From positions 559,827 to 623,826 of the forward strand of contig NZ_KE136473.1 of assembly GCF_000407145.1 (NCBI RefSeq): DNA of 64,000 bases, given 5' to 3'. This DNA comes from Enterococcus caccae ATCC BAA-1240 (GTDB lineage: Bacteria; Bacillota; Bacilli; Lactobacillales; Enterococcaceae). The notes beneath the pieces are model-generated. The model was not told the DNA's origin. It made no database searches and saw only the letters and a program-made list of their open reading frames with translations. Numbering within the stretch: the first letter of the stretch is position 1; each line of letters starts with the position of its first letter. This document shows positions 51,558 through 60,741 of the stretch, piece after piece. The translations under genes were made by a program, and so were the position numbers.

Positions 51558-52145
51558 ATGAACTATTTAGATGAAAATGAAGAAACAGAAGAAAAACAAC
51601 AACCTAATGCGTTTATGAAAAAACTTTTTGAAGAACGAACAATTTTGATTTATGGCGAAATCAATCAAGATTTAGCACGAGAAGTGACTTCTCAATTACT
51701 GTTGCTTGCAGCAATGGGGGATGAACCAATCAAAATTTTCATTAATAGCCAAGGTGGACATGTTGAAGCTGGCGATACGATCCATGATATGATCAAATTT
51801 GTGAAACCAGAAGTGATCGTAATCGGAACAGGTTGGGTCGCAAGTGCTGGTATTACGATCTATTTAGCTGCGGATGCGAAGAACAGATACAGCTTGCCAA
51901 ATACACGCTACATGATTCATCAACCAGCTGGTGGAGTCCAAGGGCAAAGTACAGAGATTCAAATCGAAGCCAAAGAAATTATCCGTATGCGTGAACGTGT
52001 AAATCGCCTGATTGCTGAAGCGACAGGTCAAACATACGAAAAAATCGCGAAAGATACAGACCGTAACTTCTGGATGTCAGCGGATGAAGCCAAAGAGTAT
52101 GGTATGATTACTAAAATTATCAAAACGAGCGACGAAATTAAATAA
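51558..52145 (+). CDS. ClpP-family serine peptidase (second ClpP-like)
   Basis: The 195-residue protein has the ClpP crotonase fold. The catalytic serine lies in 'IGTGWVASAGITIYLAA', the histidine in 'RYMIHQPAGGVQGQ' and the aspartate in 'KDTDRNFWMSADEAKEYG', so the triad is intact. Around the serine it reads VASAG rather than the ASMGA of standard ClpP, and the N-terminal residues that form the ClpX/ClpC-facing loops differ. It is a divergent paralogue or orphan peptidase. ATG at 51558 follows GGAGG at eight bases; single gene with its own terminator. Confidence 0.87.
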   Translation: MNYLDENEETEEKQQPNAFMKKLFEERTILIYGEINQDLAREVTSQLLLLAAMGDEPIKIFINSQGGHVEAGDTIHDMIKFVKPEVIVIGTGWVASAGITIYLAADAKNRYSLPNTRYMIHQPAGGVQGQSTEIQIEAKEIIRMRERVNRLIAEATGQTYEKIAKDTDRNFWMSADEAKEYGMITKIIKTSDEIK

Positions 52146-52157
52146 AACGGCAAAAAA

Positions 52158-52189
52158 ACTGCAAACAATTTTTTGTTTACAGTTTTTTT
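52158..52189 (+). terminator. terminator after the ClpP-like gene
   Basis: AACTGCAAACAA and TTGTTTACAGTT form an 12-base stem with one mismatch, followed by T residues to 52189. Confidence 0.85.
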
Positions 52190-52293
52190 GTCTGAAAATT
52201 TAGCAGTATACTCTACTTTTGCAGATTTTTCTTGTCATATACCACTGAAAAAGTGTAAAATTGAGTGATTACTAAAAGAAAGTAGGAAAGAAT

Positions 52294-52728
52294 GTGAAAC
52301 CAAATTTAGGGTATTATGTGCAAAATATCAATGATATTGTAAAAGAAACAGAAGAAGTCGGCGAAAAAATGAACGACTATTACGAAGAAGTTCGTAAAGC
52401 AATTGATGAAGGAAAAGCATCAGATTTATCGCCAGAAAGAATTGCAGAGATTCAACGCATCTTTCAAGATGGAACAAAAGAATATACAACGATGTTGGAA
52501 AAAGTTTCTCAGTTACGCCCACCAGCACGAGTAATGGGCATCCATAAAAAATTCGAACGTTCATATATCGAATATTTAGCTGGATGCAACGAAATGATTT
52601 TATCTTTAGATCCTGAAAAAGGTGTGGATATCGATTTATTCAATCATTCAGAAGAAAAACAAGATAAAGCGACAGATGATATTTCATTTGCCATCACGCG
52701 AATGAGCAATCTTTTGCTGAAAAAATAA
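52294..52728 (+). CDS. helical hypothetical protein, 144 residues
   Basis: Starts at a GTG preceded by AGTAGGAAAG. The protein is soluble, acidic and predicted to be nearly all helix, with heptad-like segments ('IVKETEEVGEKMNDYYEEVR', 'TTMLEKVSQLRPPARVMG'), perhaps a small bundle. No signal peptide or catalytic motif is visible. I do not recognise the family. It lies alone between a terminator and a candidate small RNA. Confidence 0.75.
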   Translation: MKPNLGYYVQNINDIVKETEEVGEKMNDYYEEVRKAIDEGKASDLSPERIAEIQRIFQDGTKEYTTMLEKVSQLRPPARVMGIHKKFERSYIEYLAGCNEMILSLDPEKGVDIDLFNHSEEKQDKATDDISFAITRMSNLLLKK

Positions 52729-52791
52729 AAAAATAAATGAAAAAATGACGAAAAAAAGTCGAGGTTAATTTGTTTTTAATGTTATTTTTAG

Positions 52792-52820
52792 TAGACAAAA
52801 CAAAAAAAGTGTTGTATTAT
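52792..52820 (+). promoter_or_regulatory. promoter of a candidate small RNA
   Basis: TAGACA (52792-52797) and TATTAT (52815-52820) are 17 bases apart. No gene of usable size follows before the terminator at 52884. Confidence 0.6.
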
Positions 52821-52826
52821 GTATTC

Positions 52827-52915
52827 ATACCAACAACAACCTTTTTATTTTTCATTTTACTCTTATTGAGTAATACTCCTTTTCCATCGGCCTCTTCAGC
52901 CGGTGGTTTTTTATT
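52827..52915 (+). ncRNA. candidate small RNA of about 90 nucleotides
   Basis: From the predicted start the transcript would carry an unstructured CAACAACAACC stretch, a small ACTC/GAGT hairpin, a pyrimidine-rich single strand TACTCCTTTTCC and a terminator hairpin CCATCGGC/GCCGGTGG (52884-52906) with six T residues. CUCCUUUU is complementary to the Shine-Dalgarno AAAAGGAG, as in some target-binding small RNAs. The surrounding 360 bases up to 53091 show no other gene. Confidence 0.55.
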
Positions 52916-53022
52916 GTTTTTACTTTTTATTAATTGTTTAATATAATTAATATGATTTATTTTTTATATAGATTGTTATATTATTTTTTTGTTTTTTATG
53001 GAAGAATTTTTTATTAAATAGA

Positions 53023-53067
53023 AAAAGGAATCAAGCAAAACGACAAACGTTTTGCTTGATTCCTTTT
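53023..53067. terminator. strong bidirectional hairpin terminator
   Basis: The 20-base arms 53023-53042 (AAAAGGAATCAAGC...) and 53048-53067 pair perfectly around a five-base loop. On the minus strand it ends the 53091 gene; on the plus strand it also follows the candidate small RNA at a distance. Confidence 0.88.
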
Positions 53068-53090
53068 AGAATATGTTACAGTCGTGTGGC

Positions 53091-53252
53091 TTAATTTTCT
53101 ACGTTACGAACATAATCATCAAAATACTGAACCAAATCTGATTTGATCTTTTGATATTCAGCTTCTGTATACTCACGTTCTTCAATCGTTCCATTAAAAA
53201 ATGGAATCTCCAACTCTTCGCGTAAGCGATCTACAACTTCGCTTTGATCCAT
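53091..53252 (-). CDS. small acidic hypothetical protein, 53 residues
   Basis: The minus-strand frame encodes MDQSEVVDRLREELEIPFFN followed by 'GTIEEREYTEAEYQKIKSDL' and an acidic end 'DDYVRNVEN'. AAGGTG lies before the ATG. It is soluble and helical with a very regular charged pattern. It sits directly before a perfect terminator and 32 bases after the next minus-strand gene, so both are probably one operon. Not recognised. Confidence 0.65.
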   Translation of the reverse strand: MDQSEVVDRLREELEIPFFNGTIEEREYTEAEYQKIKSDLVQYFDDYVRNVEN

Positions 53253-53284
53253 TTGGGCACCTTCTTTACCTGTTGTCTACTCTA

Positions 53285-53641
53285 TTATAAAACATTAAAA
53301 TCATTCGTCAACTGCTCAAAAGATTCTTTCATAGCAGATAACTTACTGTAAAGTATGGTGCTATCGTCGTCTTCAAGGAAAAAGACTTGTTTTAATTCAA
53401 AATAAAAATCTTCAAAAGCTTTAAAAAAAGGTTGAACCTCTGAGGCAGCTAGTTCACTGTTGCTATAGTAAAAAACACGTACACTATGATAATACGTAAA
53501 CACCTCATTGACATTCAACAGAATGCGCGTGTCCTCAGGTCGTGGACGACTAGTGACTAGATCATATAAAGATAAACTTTTCGTATGGATCTCAGATAGA
53601 TAAGATAAAAGTAACTCTACTTTTTCATTGCTTGCTGACAT
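53285..53641 (-). CDS. helical hypothetical protein, 118 residues
   Basis: ATG at 53641 has GGAGG eight bases upstream and is preferred to an in-frame ATG at 53656 that lies within the ribosome-site region. The protein is mostly helical with many aromatic residues ('FTYYHSVRVFYYSNSELAA', 'FFKAFEDFYFELKQVFFLE') and no signal peptide. It is followed by the 53-residue gene. Function unknown. Confidence 0.7.
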   Translation of the reverse strand: MSASNEKVELLLSYLSEIHTKSLSLYDLVTSRPRPEDTRILLNVNEVFTYYHSVRVFYYSNSELAASEVQPFFKAFEDFYFELKQVFFLEDDDSTILYSKLSAMKESFEQLTNDFNVL

Positions 53642-53749
53642 TAAATCGACCTCCAATTTCTCTTATTATAATAAAAAATGGAAAGAAAGAGAAATGGGAC
53701 ACTCAAGTAAAAAGAAAAATTTGCGAAAAATGAAAATAAAAGAAAAATG

Positions 53750-53778
53750 TTGACAAAAAAATGAGGATACTCTAATAT
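53750..53778 (+). promoter_or_regulatory. promoter of the metY T-box transcript
   Basis: TTGACA (53750-53755) and TAATAT (53773-53778) are 17 bases apart, giving a start near 53785, directly before the T-box leader. Confidence 0.82.
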
Positions 53779-53784
53779 TAGTTT

Positions 53785-54072
53785 CAATAATAAAACTCAT
53801 TGAAAAGAAGAGTACACAAGCAGACATTAAACTCTAGCTGTTACTGGCTAGAATCAGAGAGCTTTCATTTGGTGAAAGAAAGTAATGAACACTTGTCGAA
53901 AATGATCTTGGAGAGGAAAAGTCAGTTTGATTTTTACGGCAGCTACCGTTAACAAGGCACCAAATCAAGAAGCAATTCGGCGTTTGGATCGAGATGGAAA
54001 TATTTTCCAATAAAGGTGGTACCGCGACAGTCGCCCTTTACTAGTCTAAAGCTAGTAGAGGGCGGCTTTTTT
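53785..54072 (+). ncRNA. T-box leader, methionine type
   Basis: The T-box sequence AAAGGTGGTACCGCG lies at about 54012-54026. The Stem I region contains AGTAATGAACA near 53880-53890, with AUG positioned as specifier codon, matching the Met-type pattern and the sulfhydrylase downstream. A terminator hairpin (GTCGCCCTTTACTAG with CTAGTAGAGGGCGGC, 54030-54066, then six T) follows. Uncharged tRNA-Met binding would favour the antiterminator and switch on the downstream gene. Confidence 0.9.
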
Positions 54073-54188
54073 ATCCCTTTTTAATGAGAAGAAATAGAAA
54101 GAGGTGGTCATTATGCAAGAAGATGACATGTGTATCAGCAGTGTAAAAACAATAAATAAAATAAAAAATAGAAAAGGAATGAAGCATA

Positions 54189-55469
54189 ATGACAAACACT
54201 AACTATCAATTCGAAACGATCCAAATTCACGGTGGACACACACCGGATAAAGAGACGAATTCCCGAGCGGTTCCAATTTACCAAACAACCTCTTATACAT
54301 TTGATGACACACAAGATGCGGCTGAAAAATTTGCGTTATCTAAAGCAGGCAATATCTATACAAGGATCACGAATCCTACAACAGCAGTATTGGAAGATCG
54401 TTTGAACGAATTAGAAGGCGGTGTTGGTGCTGTTGCAGTAGCATCGGGGACAGCGGCTGTTACGTATGCAATTCAAAATTTGGCAAGTGCAGGTGATCAT
54501 ATTGTTTCAGCATCAACATTATATGGCGGAACATTTAATCTATTTGCACATACATTACCAGAATTTGGAATCACAACCACATTTGTTGATCCAGATCAGT
54601 TAACAAATTTTGATGAAGCCATCAAAGAAAACACCAAAGCAATTTTTGTAGAAACGATTGGTAATCCAATCACGAACGTAGCAGATTTGGAAGCCATCGC
54701 AGAAATTGCTCATAAACATGAGCTACCACTAATTGTGGATAATACATTTGCAACGGCCTATTTAAATCGTCCTTTTGATTTTGGCGCGGATATAGTTGTG
54801 TATTCAGCGACAAAATTTATTGGCGGACACGGTGTTGCTTTAGGTGGTGTCATCATTGATTCAGGCAAGTTCAATTGGGCGAATGGCAAATTTCCCAAGT
54901 TAGTTGATCCAGATCCAAGTTATCACGGACTTTCTTATACAAAAGACATAGGCGCAGCCGCTTATATTACACGTTTAAGAGTTTCTTTATTAAGAGATAC
55001 AGGTGCAGCCATTTCCCCTTTTAATAGTTTTTTGCTGATCCTAGGTTTAGAAACATTATCTTTAAGGCTAGAACGTCATGTAGAAAATGCCCAAACAGTA
55101 GCAGAATTTTTAGCGAAACACTCGAAAGTTGAATGGGTCAATTATCCTGGTTTAGTGCACAACAACTATCATGGACTGGCAGAAAAATATTTACCTAAAG
55201 GTGCAGGATCAATCTTTACATTTGGTGTGAAAGGCGGTGCGGAAGCAGGAAAAAACTTGATTGATCATGTTGAATTATTTTCACTACTAGCCAATGTAGG
55301 TGACGCAAAGTCATTGATTATCCATCCCGCTTCAACCACGCATTCTCAATTAAGTGAGGAAGAACTAAAAGCATCTGGTACTTCTCCAGAGCTAATCCGT
55401 GTATCCATCGGGATCGAGAATATTGAGGATATCTTAGCTGATTTAGAGCAAGCCTTGGATAAATTGTAA
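54189..55469 (+). CDS. metY: O-acetylhomoserine sulfhydrylase-type PLP enzyme (MetY)
   Basis: The 426-residue protein belongs to the Cys/Met metabolism PLP family. It has '[22 protein letters not shown]', '[33 protein letters not shown]' containing the PLP lysine in [10 protein letters not shown], and the MetY-type '[24 protein letters not shown]'. It makes homocysteine from O-acetylhomoserine and sulfide, the step before methionine. Length and an insertion before the C-terminal domain fit MetY rather than MetB. Control by the T-box above fits. AAAAGGAATG precedes the ATG. Confidence 0.92.
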   Translation: MTNTNYQFETIQIHGGHTPDKETNSRAVPIYQTTSYTFDDTQDAAEKFALSKAGNIYTRITNPTTAVLEDRLNELEGGVGAVAVASGTAAVTYAIQNLASAGDHIVSASTLYGGTFNLFAHTLPEFGITTTFVDPDQLTNFDEAIKENTKAIFVETIGNPITNVADLEAIAEIAHKHELPLIVDNTFATAYLNRPFDFGADIVVYSATKFIGGHGVALGGVIIDSGKFNWANGKFPKLVDPDPSYHGLSYTKDIGAAAYITRLRVSLLRDTGAAISPFNSFLLILGLETLSLRLERHVENAQTVAEFLAKHSKVEWVNYPGLVHNNYHGLAEKYLPKGAGSIFTFGVKGGAEAGKNLIDHVELFSLLANVGDAKSLIIHPASTTHSQLSEEELKASGTSPELIRVSIGIENIEDILADLEQALDKL

Positions 55470-55482
55470 TCGAAAATCAAGT

Positions 55483-55520
55483 GCCAAAATAAAACTAAAC
55501 ATCAGTTTTGTTTTGGGCTT
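55483..55520 (+). terminator. terminator after metY
   Basis: GCCAAAATAAAACT (55483-55496) pairs with AGTTTTGTTTTGGGC (55504-55518) around a short loop and leads into TTTAAA. Confidence 0.75.
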
Positions 55521-55540
55521 TAAATCTGAATAAACGGTTG

Positions 55541-55645
55541 GAGCAGAAGCAACTACTACGTTCTACTTCTGTCACATTACTCCCTCTATTTCCTGAGTGC
55601 TAAAGCACTAAGCTTTGAAGGCTTCGAAATAAGAGGAGTTAAAAA
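55541..55645. repeat. dispersed copy related to the 39214 repeat
   Basis: The stretch with ACTACTACGTTCTACTTCTG, CACAT, CTGAGTGCTAAAGCACTAAG and TTTGAAGGCTTCGAAATAAG parallels copy B at 39234-39310. The short hairpin keeps its CTAAAG-type loop while the arm changes from GAGC/GCTC to GTGC/GCAC. The rest of this 654-base gap holds the metY terminator and the leu leader. Confidence 0.68.
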
Positions 55646-55687
55646 TTTCTGTTCTAACCTCTATCTTAAAAAATTCTCATAAAACTA

Positions 55688-55716
55688 TTGACTTTGATTA
55701 AAAAGTTCTGTATCTT
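55688..55716 (+). promoter_or_regulatory. promoter of the leu leader
   Basis: TTGACT (55688-55693) and TATCTT (55711-55716) are 17 bases apart, 56 bases before the leader peptide start. Confidence 0.7.
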
Positions 55717-55771
55717 TAACACTATAGTTTGAATTATTAAAAAATTCTGACAATAAAGGATGTTGAAAATA

Positions 55772-55831
55772 ATGAACAAGCAGACAACGACAATTACATT
55801 CTTATTATTACTGAAGGACTCATCACACTGA
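55772..55831 (+). CDS. leuL: leucine leader peptide (19 residues)
   Basis: ATG at 55772 (AAAGGA about ten bases before) starts MNKQTTTITFLLLLKDSSH, with four consecutive leucine codons TTA TTA TTA CTG. Such codon runs are the signature of ribosome-mediated attenuation. The bases after the Leu codons (GGACTC) can pair with GAGTCC at 55876-55882, and GGGATG/CATCCC elements follow. It precedes leuABCD, giving a consistent story: stalling at Leu codons during leucine shortage should prevent termination. Confidence 0.8.
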   Translation: MNKQTTTITFLLLLKDSSH

Positions 55832-55902
55832 TTCTAGAAACCAGCTGCCATATAGCTTTTTCTTATCAGACGTTGAGAGTCCTGTTTTCGCATTGCATGA
55901 AC

Positions 55903-55938
55903 GGGATGAGCAAACATCCCATATTCGTGGGATGTTTT
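55903..55938 (+). terminator. leu attenuator with alternative hairpins
   Basis: CATCCC (55915-55920) can pair either with upstream GGGATG (55903-55908), or with downstream GGGATG (55929-55934) in AACATCCC/GGGATGTT followed by seven T residues. The two pairings exclude each other and act as antiterminator and terminator respectively. Confidence 0.82.
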
Positions 55939-56123
55939 TTTATTGCAAAACATGCTGAGAAATACAATGAATGAAGTGAGTTGATGATGAACAGTACAAG
56001 ATTTGCAAAGCAAAGTTTGCGTCCAAAGAGCCAGTGTTACGCAATACTTGGCGAACGAAGAGAGGGGTCTCATTCGTTTCATTTAACCAAATAATTAAAA
56101 AATGAAGATTGTAGAAGGGATGT

Positions 56124-57656
56124 ATGAACATGAACACTATCCAATTTTTTGACACCACTTTAAGAGACGGCGAACAAACACCAGGTGTAAATTTCAATAC
56201 CAAAGAAAAAGTCCAAATTGCCAAACAACTAGAAAAATGGGGGATCGATACGATCGAAGCGGGATTTCCGATTGCATCCGTTGGTGATTTTGAAGCGGTC
56301 AAAGCCATCGCAGAAAATGCTGAAAAGATGACCGTTGCAGGACTTGCTCGTTGCCAAAAAGCCGATATCGATCGCGCCCATGAAGCCTTGCAAAATGCTA
56401 AACATCCGCAAATCCATGTGTTCTTAGCGACAAGTCCAGTTCATATGGAATACAAACTAAAAATGACACCAGATGAAGTGATTGCTTCTATTAAAGAACA
56501 TGTCAGCTATGCTAAAACAAAATTCGAGAAAATCCAATTTTCACCAGAAGATGCAACCAGAACAGAAAAACAATTTCTATTAAAAGCCGTTCAAACCGCA
56601 ATCGATGCAGGTGCTACGATCATCAACGTTCCAGACACAGTTGGCTATTCTAACCCAACGGAATACGGGGCACTATTCAAATTTTTGATTGAAAATATCC
56701 AAAGCGACCAAGAAATTATTTTCTCTTCTCATTGTCACGATGACCTAGGAATGGCGACGGCCAATGCCTTAGCAGCTATCGAAAACGGCGCTCGTCGAGT
56801 GGAAGGAACAATCAATGGTATCGGTGAACGAGCGGGTAATACCGCACTTGAAGAAGTAGCGTTGGCACTATATATTAGAAAAGATTTCTACGAAGCCCAA
56901 AGCAACATCACACTGAACGAAACTAAAAGAACCAGCGATCTCGTCAGCCGTTTATCTGGTGTGGCAGTACCAAGAAATAAAGCCATCATTGGAGCAAATG
57001 CTTATGCACATGAATCTGGCATCCACCAAGATGGCGTATTGAAAAACCCAGATACTTACGAAATCATCACACCATCACTTGTTGGGGTAAACGAAAACTC
57101 ATTGCCACTGGGTAAACTTTCAGGACGACACGCGTTTGCTACAAAAATGGATGCACTTGGTTATCAACTAACAGAAGAGGAACTAAAAGATGCCTTTAAA
57201 CGTTTCAAATCACTAGCGGACAAAAAGAAACAAGTTACAGAAGATGATCTAATCGCACTAATGGTTGGACAATCTCAAGAATCTAGTGAAGATTACCGCT
57301 TAGAACGTGTCCAACTACAATACGTTTCTGATGGTAGTCAAGGAGCTATTGTCTCCATTAATACAGGAGAAGATGAAAGTAAAACAGAATCAGCGATCGG
57401 ATCTGGTAGTATCCAAGCGATTTATAACTCGATCGATAAAATATTTGTTCAAAAACCAGAACTACAAGAATATTACATCAAAGCCATTACAGGTGGTGAA
57501 GATGCACAAGCAGAAGTACATGTAACAATAGCAGATAGTGAAAAAAATAAACAATTCAACGGCATTGGGATCGATTTTGATGTCCTACAGGCTTCAGCGA
57601 AAGCTTATGTCAAAGCCAGTGAACAATTTCAAAAAGAAGTGGGGAAAAACAAATGA
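56124..57656 (+). CDS. leuA: 2-isopropylmalate synthase LeuA
   Basis: The 510-residue enzyme condenses acetyl-CoA with 2-oxoisovalerate. '[15 protein letters not shown]' at the N-terminus carries the metal-ligand aspartate, '[40 protein letters not shown]' (in parts) the HxH metal site, and the C-terminal LeuA dimer domain binds leucine for feedback control. ATG 56124 or 56130 both suit GAAGGGA; 56124 is kept. It heads leuABCD, overlapping leuB by four bases. Regulated by the leader peptide. Confidence 0.94.
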   Translation: MNMNTIQFFDTTLRDGEQTPGVNFNTKEKVQIAKQLEKWGIDTIEAGFPIASVGDFEAVKAIAENAEKMTVAGLARCQKADIDRAHEALQNAKHPQIHVFLATSPVHMEYKLKMTPDEVIASIKEHVSYAKTKFEKIQFSPEDATRTEKQFLLKAVQTAIDAGATIINVPDTVGYSNPTEYGALFKFLIENIQSDQEIIFSSHCHDDLGMATANALAAIENGARRVEGTINGIGERAGNTALEEVALALYIRKDFYEAQSNITLNETKRTSDLVSRLSGVAVPRNKAIIGANAYAHESGIHQDGVLKNPDTYEIITPSLVGVNENSLPLGKLSGRHAFATKMDALGYQLTEEELKDAFKRFKSLADKKKQVTEDDLIALMVGQSQESSEDYRLERVQLQYVSDGSQGAIVSINTGEDESKTESAIGSGSIQAIYNSIDKIFVQKPELQEYYIKAITGGEDAQAEVHVTIADSEKNKQFNGIGIDFDVLQASAKAYVKASEQFQKEVGKNK

Positions 57657-58699
57657 GTAAACGTATCGTAGCATTACCAGGAGATGGCATTGGAACAGAA
57701 ATCATGGATAGTGCACTAACCATTTTAGAGGAAATCATGGTTCAGGATAATCTTGATTTTGACATTGAACATTTTGCTTTTGGTGGTGCTGGCATTGACG
57801 AAAAAGGTGATCCCTTACCAGAAGAAACTCTGAATGCTTGTGAGAACGCAGATGCTATTTTACTTGGCGCTATTGGTGGGCCAAAATGGGACAATGCGCC
57901 AAAGCGACCTGAACAAGGTTTACTGGGTCTGAGAAAAGCCTTAGGACTTTTTGCCAATATCCGTCCAATTTCCGTACCTGATGCAGTGATTCATTTATCT
58001 CCATTAAAAGAAGAAAATGTTCGTGGTGTTGATTTTGTGGTCGTACGTGAACTAACAGGTGGTATCTACTTTGGTGAAAAAAAACTAGGGGAAACAGAAG
58101 CCTCAGATCTTTGTACCTATTCAAAAGGTGAGATTCAACGAATTATCAGAAAAGCTTTTGAAATTGCTCGTACTAGAAAGAAAAAAGTCACTTCTGTCGA
58201 TAAAGCTAATGTCCTAGCAACAAGTAAATTATGGCGTAAAACAGCAGAAGAAGTGGCACAAGAATTTCCAGATTGTACATTAGAACACCAATTAGTCGAT
58301 TCAGCGGCAATGGTCATGATCCAAAAACCAAAAGCCTTTGACGTGATCGTTACAGAAAATCTATTTGGCGATATCCTAAGTGACGAAGCATCAGTGATTC
58401 CAGGCTCATTAGGGATGATGCCAAGCGCTAGCCACAGCGAATCGGGCCCCTCATTATACGAACCAATTCACGGATCAGCACCTGATATTGCGAATCAAAA
58501 TATCGCCAATCCAATGTCGATGATCTTATCCGCAGCAATGATGTTACGCCAATCATTTAGCTTAGAAAGTTCAGCAAAGAAAATCGAAGATGCCTGTGAT
58601 CGTGTCATGAATCAAGGGATCCTAACAACAGACTTAGGTGGTAAAGCGACAACTACAGACTTTACCGAATCCGTACTAAAAGAATTGAGAGGTGCTTAG
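57653..58699 (+). CDS. leuB: 3-isopropylmalate dehydrogenase LeuB
   Basis: The 348-residue protein oxidises and decarboxylates 3-isopropylmalate with NAD. Motifs include '[12 protein letters not shown]', '[12 protein letters not shown]', '[14 protein letters not shown]' with the catalytic tyrosine, and '[15 protein letters not shown]' with the metal-binding aspartates, plus '[11 protein letters not shown]'. Length is typical. Its ATG overlaps the leuA stop and it is followed closely by leuC, so the operon is tightly coupled. Confidence 0.95.
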   Translation: MSKRIVALPGDGIGTEIMDSALTILEEIMVQDNLDFDIEHFAFGGAGIDEKGDPLPEETLNACENADAILLGAIGGPKWDNAPKRPEQGLLGLRKALGLFANIRPISVPDAVIHLSPLKEENVRGVDFVVVRELTGGIYFGEKKLGETEASDLCTYSKGEIQRIIRKAFEIARTRKKKVTSVDKANVLATSKLWRKTAEEVAQEFPDCTLEHQLVDSAAMVMIQKPKAFDVIVTENLFGDILSDEASVIPGSLGMMPSASHSESGPSLYEPIHGSAPDIANQNIANPMSMILSAAMMLRQSFSLESSAKKIEDACDRVMNQGILTTDLGGKATTTDFTESVLKELRGA

Positions 58700-58700
58700 C

Positions 58701-60077
58701 ATGGGAAAAACACTATTTGATAAACTTTGGGAACAACATGTGGTATCAGGCGTCGCTGGAGAACCGCAACTACTTTACGTCAATCTTCATCTGATCCACG
58801 AAGTAACGTCGCCACAAGCATTTGAAGGACTAAGAGAAGCAGGGCGAAAAGTTCGCCGACCAGATCGAACATTTGGCACGATGGATCACAATGTACCCAC
58901 ACAAGATATCTTTAATATCACCGATTTGGTAGCAAAAAAACAAATTGAAGCTTTGCAGAAGAACTGTGAAGAATTTGGCATAACTCTTTGTGATAACGGC
59001 AGTGATCGTCAAGGAATTGTGCATATGGTAGGACCAGAAACAGGCTTGACACAACCAGGAAAAATCATCGTTTGTGGGGACTCTCATACGGCTACACATG
59101 GCGCATTCGGAGCGTTGGCATTTGGTATCGGAACAAGTGAAGTGGAACATGTTTTTGCCACACAATGTATTTGGCAAAATAAACCAAAATCAATGGGTGT
59201 GAAAATTACTGGAAAACTTGCAAAAGGCGTGTATGCCAAAGATATAATTCTAGCCTTGATCGCAAAATATGGCGTTGATTTTGGTGTGGGACATGCGGTT
59301 GAATTTTACGGCGAAACGATTGAAAATCTAACGATGGAAGAACGCATGACCATTTGTAACATGGCCATTGAAGGCGGCGCAAAAATGGGGATGATGGCGC
59401 CAGATGAAAAAACTTTTGAATATGTACGTGGCAGAGAATATGCGCCAGAAGATATGGAAGCGGCAATCGCTGATTGGAAAAAACTACCCAGCGATCCAGA
59501 TGCGGTTTACGATGCCAATTTAGAACTAAACGCTGACGAATTGGTCCCATTTGTAACATGGGGCACAAATCCGGAAATGGGCATCCCGATTACAGGAACT
59601 TTCCCTGAAATCAAAGATATGAATGATGAACGTGCGTATAACTACATGGATCTAAAACCAGGACAACGCCCATCAGATATCGAAATCGGCTACGTTTTTA
59701 TCGGCTCATGTACCAACGGTCGACTATCCGATTTGGAAGAAGCGGCTCGTATCGTAAAAGGCAAAAAAGTCAAAGAAGGTATTACCGCAATCGTAGTACC
59801 AGGGTCAAGACCTGTAAGAAAAGCCGCTGAAAAAATAGGGTTAGATAAAATTTTTACCGAAGCAGGTTTTGAATGGCGTGAACCAGGTTGTTCCATGTGT
59901 CTAGGCATGAACCCCGACCAAGTCCCAGCTGGCGTTCACTGTGCCTCAACGTCCAATCGAAACTTTGAAGGACGCCAAGGCAAAGGCGCAAGAACGCATC
60001 TTTGTAGCCCAGCAATGGCGGCAACCGCAGCAATTATTGGAACATTTAAAGATATTAGAGAGGAGCTTGGTGCATAA
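58701..60077 (+). CDS. leuC: 3-isopropylmalate dehydratase large subunit LeuC
   Basis: The 458-residue protein is aconitase-like. Cysteines for the [4Fe-4S] cluster are in '[17 protein letters not shown]' and '[14 protein letters not shown]'; '[28 protein letters not shown]' (in parts) is the active-site segment. ATG at 58701 follows GAGAGGTG; an in-frame GTG at 58692 lies inside this ribosome site. It isomerises 2- to 3-isopropylmalate with LeuD, encoded next with one-base overlap. Confidence 0.95.
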   Translation: MGKTLFDKLWEQHVVSGVAGEPQLLYVNLHLIHEVTSPQAFEGLREAGRKVRRPDRTFGTMDHNVPTQDIFNITDLVAKKQIEALQKNCEEFGITLCDNGSDRQGIVHMVGPETGLTQPGKIIVCGDSHTATHGAFGALAFGIGTSEVEHVFATQCIWQNKPKSMGVKITGKLAKGVYAKDIILALIAKYGVDFGVGHAVEFYGETIENLTMEERMTICNMAIEGGAKMGMMAPDEKTFEYVRGREYAPEDMEAAIADWKKLPSDPDAVYDANLELNADELVPFVTWGTNPEMGIPITGTFPEIKDMNDERAYNYMDLKPGQRPSDIEIGYVFIGSCTNGRLSDLEEAARIVKGKKVKEGITAIVVPGSRPVRKAAEKIGLDKIFTEAGFEWREPGCSMCLGMNPDQVPAGVHCASTSNRNFEGRQGKGARTHLCSPAMAATAAIIGTFKDIREELGA

Positions 60078-60664
60078 TGGAGGCATTTACACAACATACA
60101 GGAACCACGGTTCCACTAATGAACGACAATATCGATACCGATCAAATCATTCCAAAATCATTTCTAAAACGAATCGAAAAAACAGGTTTTGGTGAGTTTC
60201 TATTCGATGAATGGCGTTACTTGCCAGACCGTACACCAAATCCTGAGTTTACGTTGAACGAACCACAATACAAAGATGCGACAATTTTGATTTCTGGTGA
60301 TAACTTTGGGTCCGGCTCATCGAGAGAACATGCGGCTTGGGCGCTTGATGATTATGGTTTTAGAGCAATTATTGCAGGAAGTTTTAGTGATATTTTTTAT
60401 ATGAATGCCACGAAAAATGGCTTGCTGCCGATTGTCTTGAAACATGAAGAATTGGATGCCTTGGCTGGACTTGGAGCGGATGAAACGATCACAATCGATT
60501 TACCTGCCCAACAAGTCATCACGCCGAATGGGACGTATTCATTTGAGATCGATAGTACTTGGAAGCATAAGTTGGTGAATGGGTTGGATGATATTGCGAT
60601 CAGTTTGACGCATGATGATGAAATTGCAGCTTACGAAGCGAAGATTCCAGCTTATTGGCGATAA
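60077..60664 (+). CDS. leuD: 3-isopropylmalate dehydratase small subunit LeuD
   Basis: The 195-residue protein is the swivel domain of the dehydratase: '[19 protein letters not shown]', '[17 protein letters not shown]' and '[18 protein letters not shown]'. It pairs with LeuC and completes the leucine branch. Its ATG overlaps the leuC stop (TAATG). A terminator begins 15 bases after its stop, closing leuABCD. Confidence 0.95.
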   Translation: MEAFTQHTGTTVPLMNDNIDTDQIIPKSFLKRIEKTGFGEFLFDEWRYLPDRTPNPEFTLNEPQYKDATILISGDNFGSGSSREHAAWALDDYGFRAIIAGSFSDIFYMNATKNGLLPIVLKHEELDALAGLGADETITIDLPAQQVITPNGTYSFEIDSTWKHKLVNGLDDIAISLTHDDEIAAYEAKIPAYWR

Positions 60665-60678
60665 GAAATAGAAAAAGT

Positions 60679-60714
60679 GCTACATCGATGAATGATTTCG
60701 ATGTAGCTTCTTTT
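60679..60714 (+). terminator. terminator after leuABCD
   Basis: GCTACATCGA (60679-60688) pairs perfectly with TCGATGTAGC (60698-60707), followed by TTCTTTT. Confidence 0.87.
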
Positions 60715-60741
60715 CATTACATCGTTAGGAGCGTGAAATCA

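Noticed and set aside
54113-54202. 29-codon frame overlapping the metY start as a separate gene
   Set aside because: Composition is A-rich and does not look like a normal protein; reported only as a possible translational coupler within the T-box finding.
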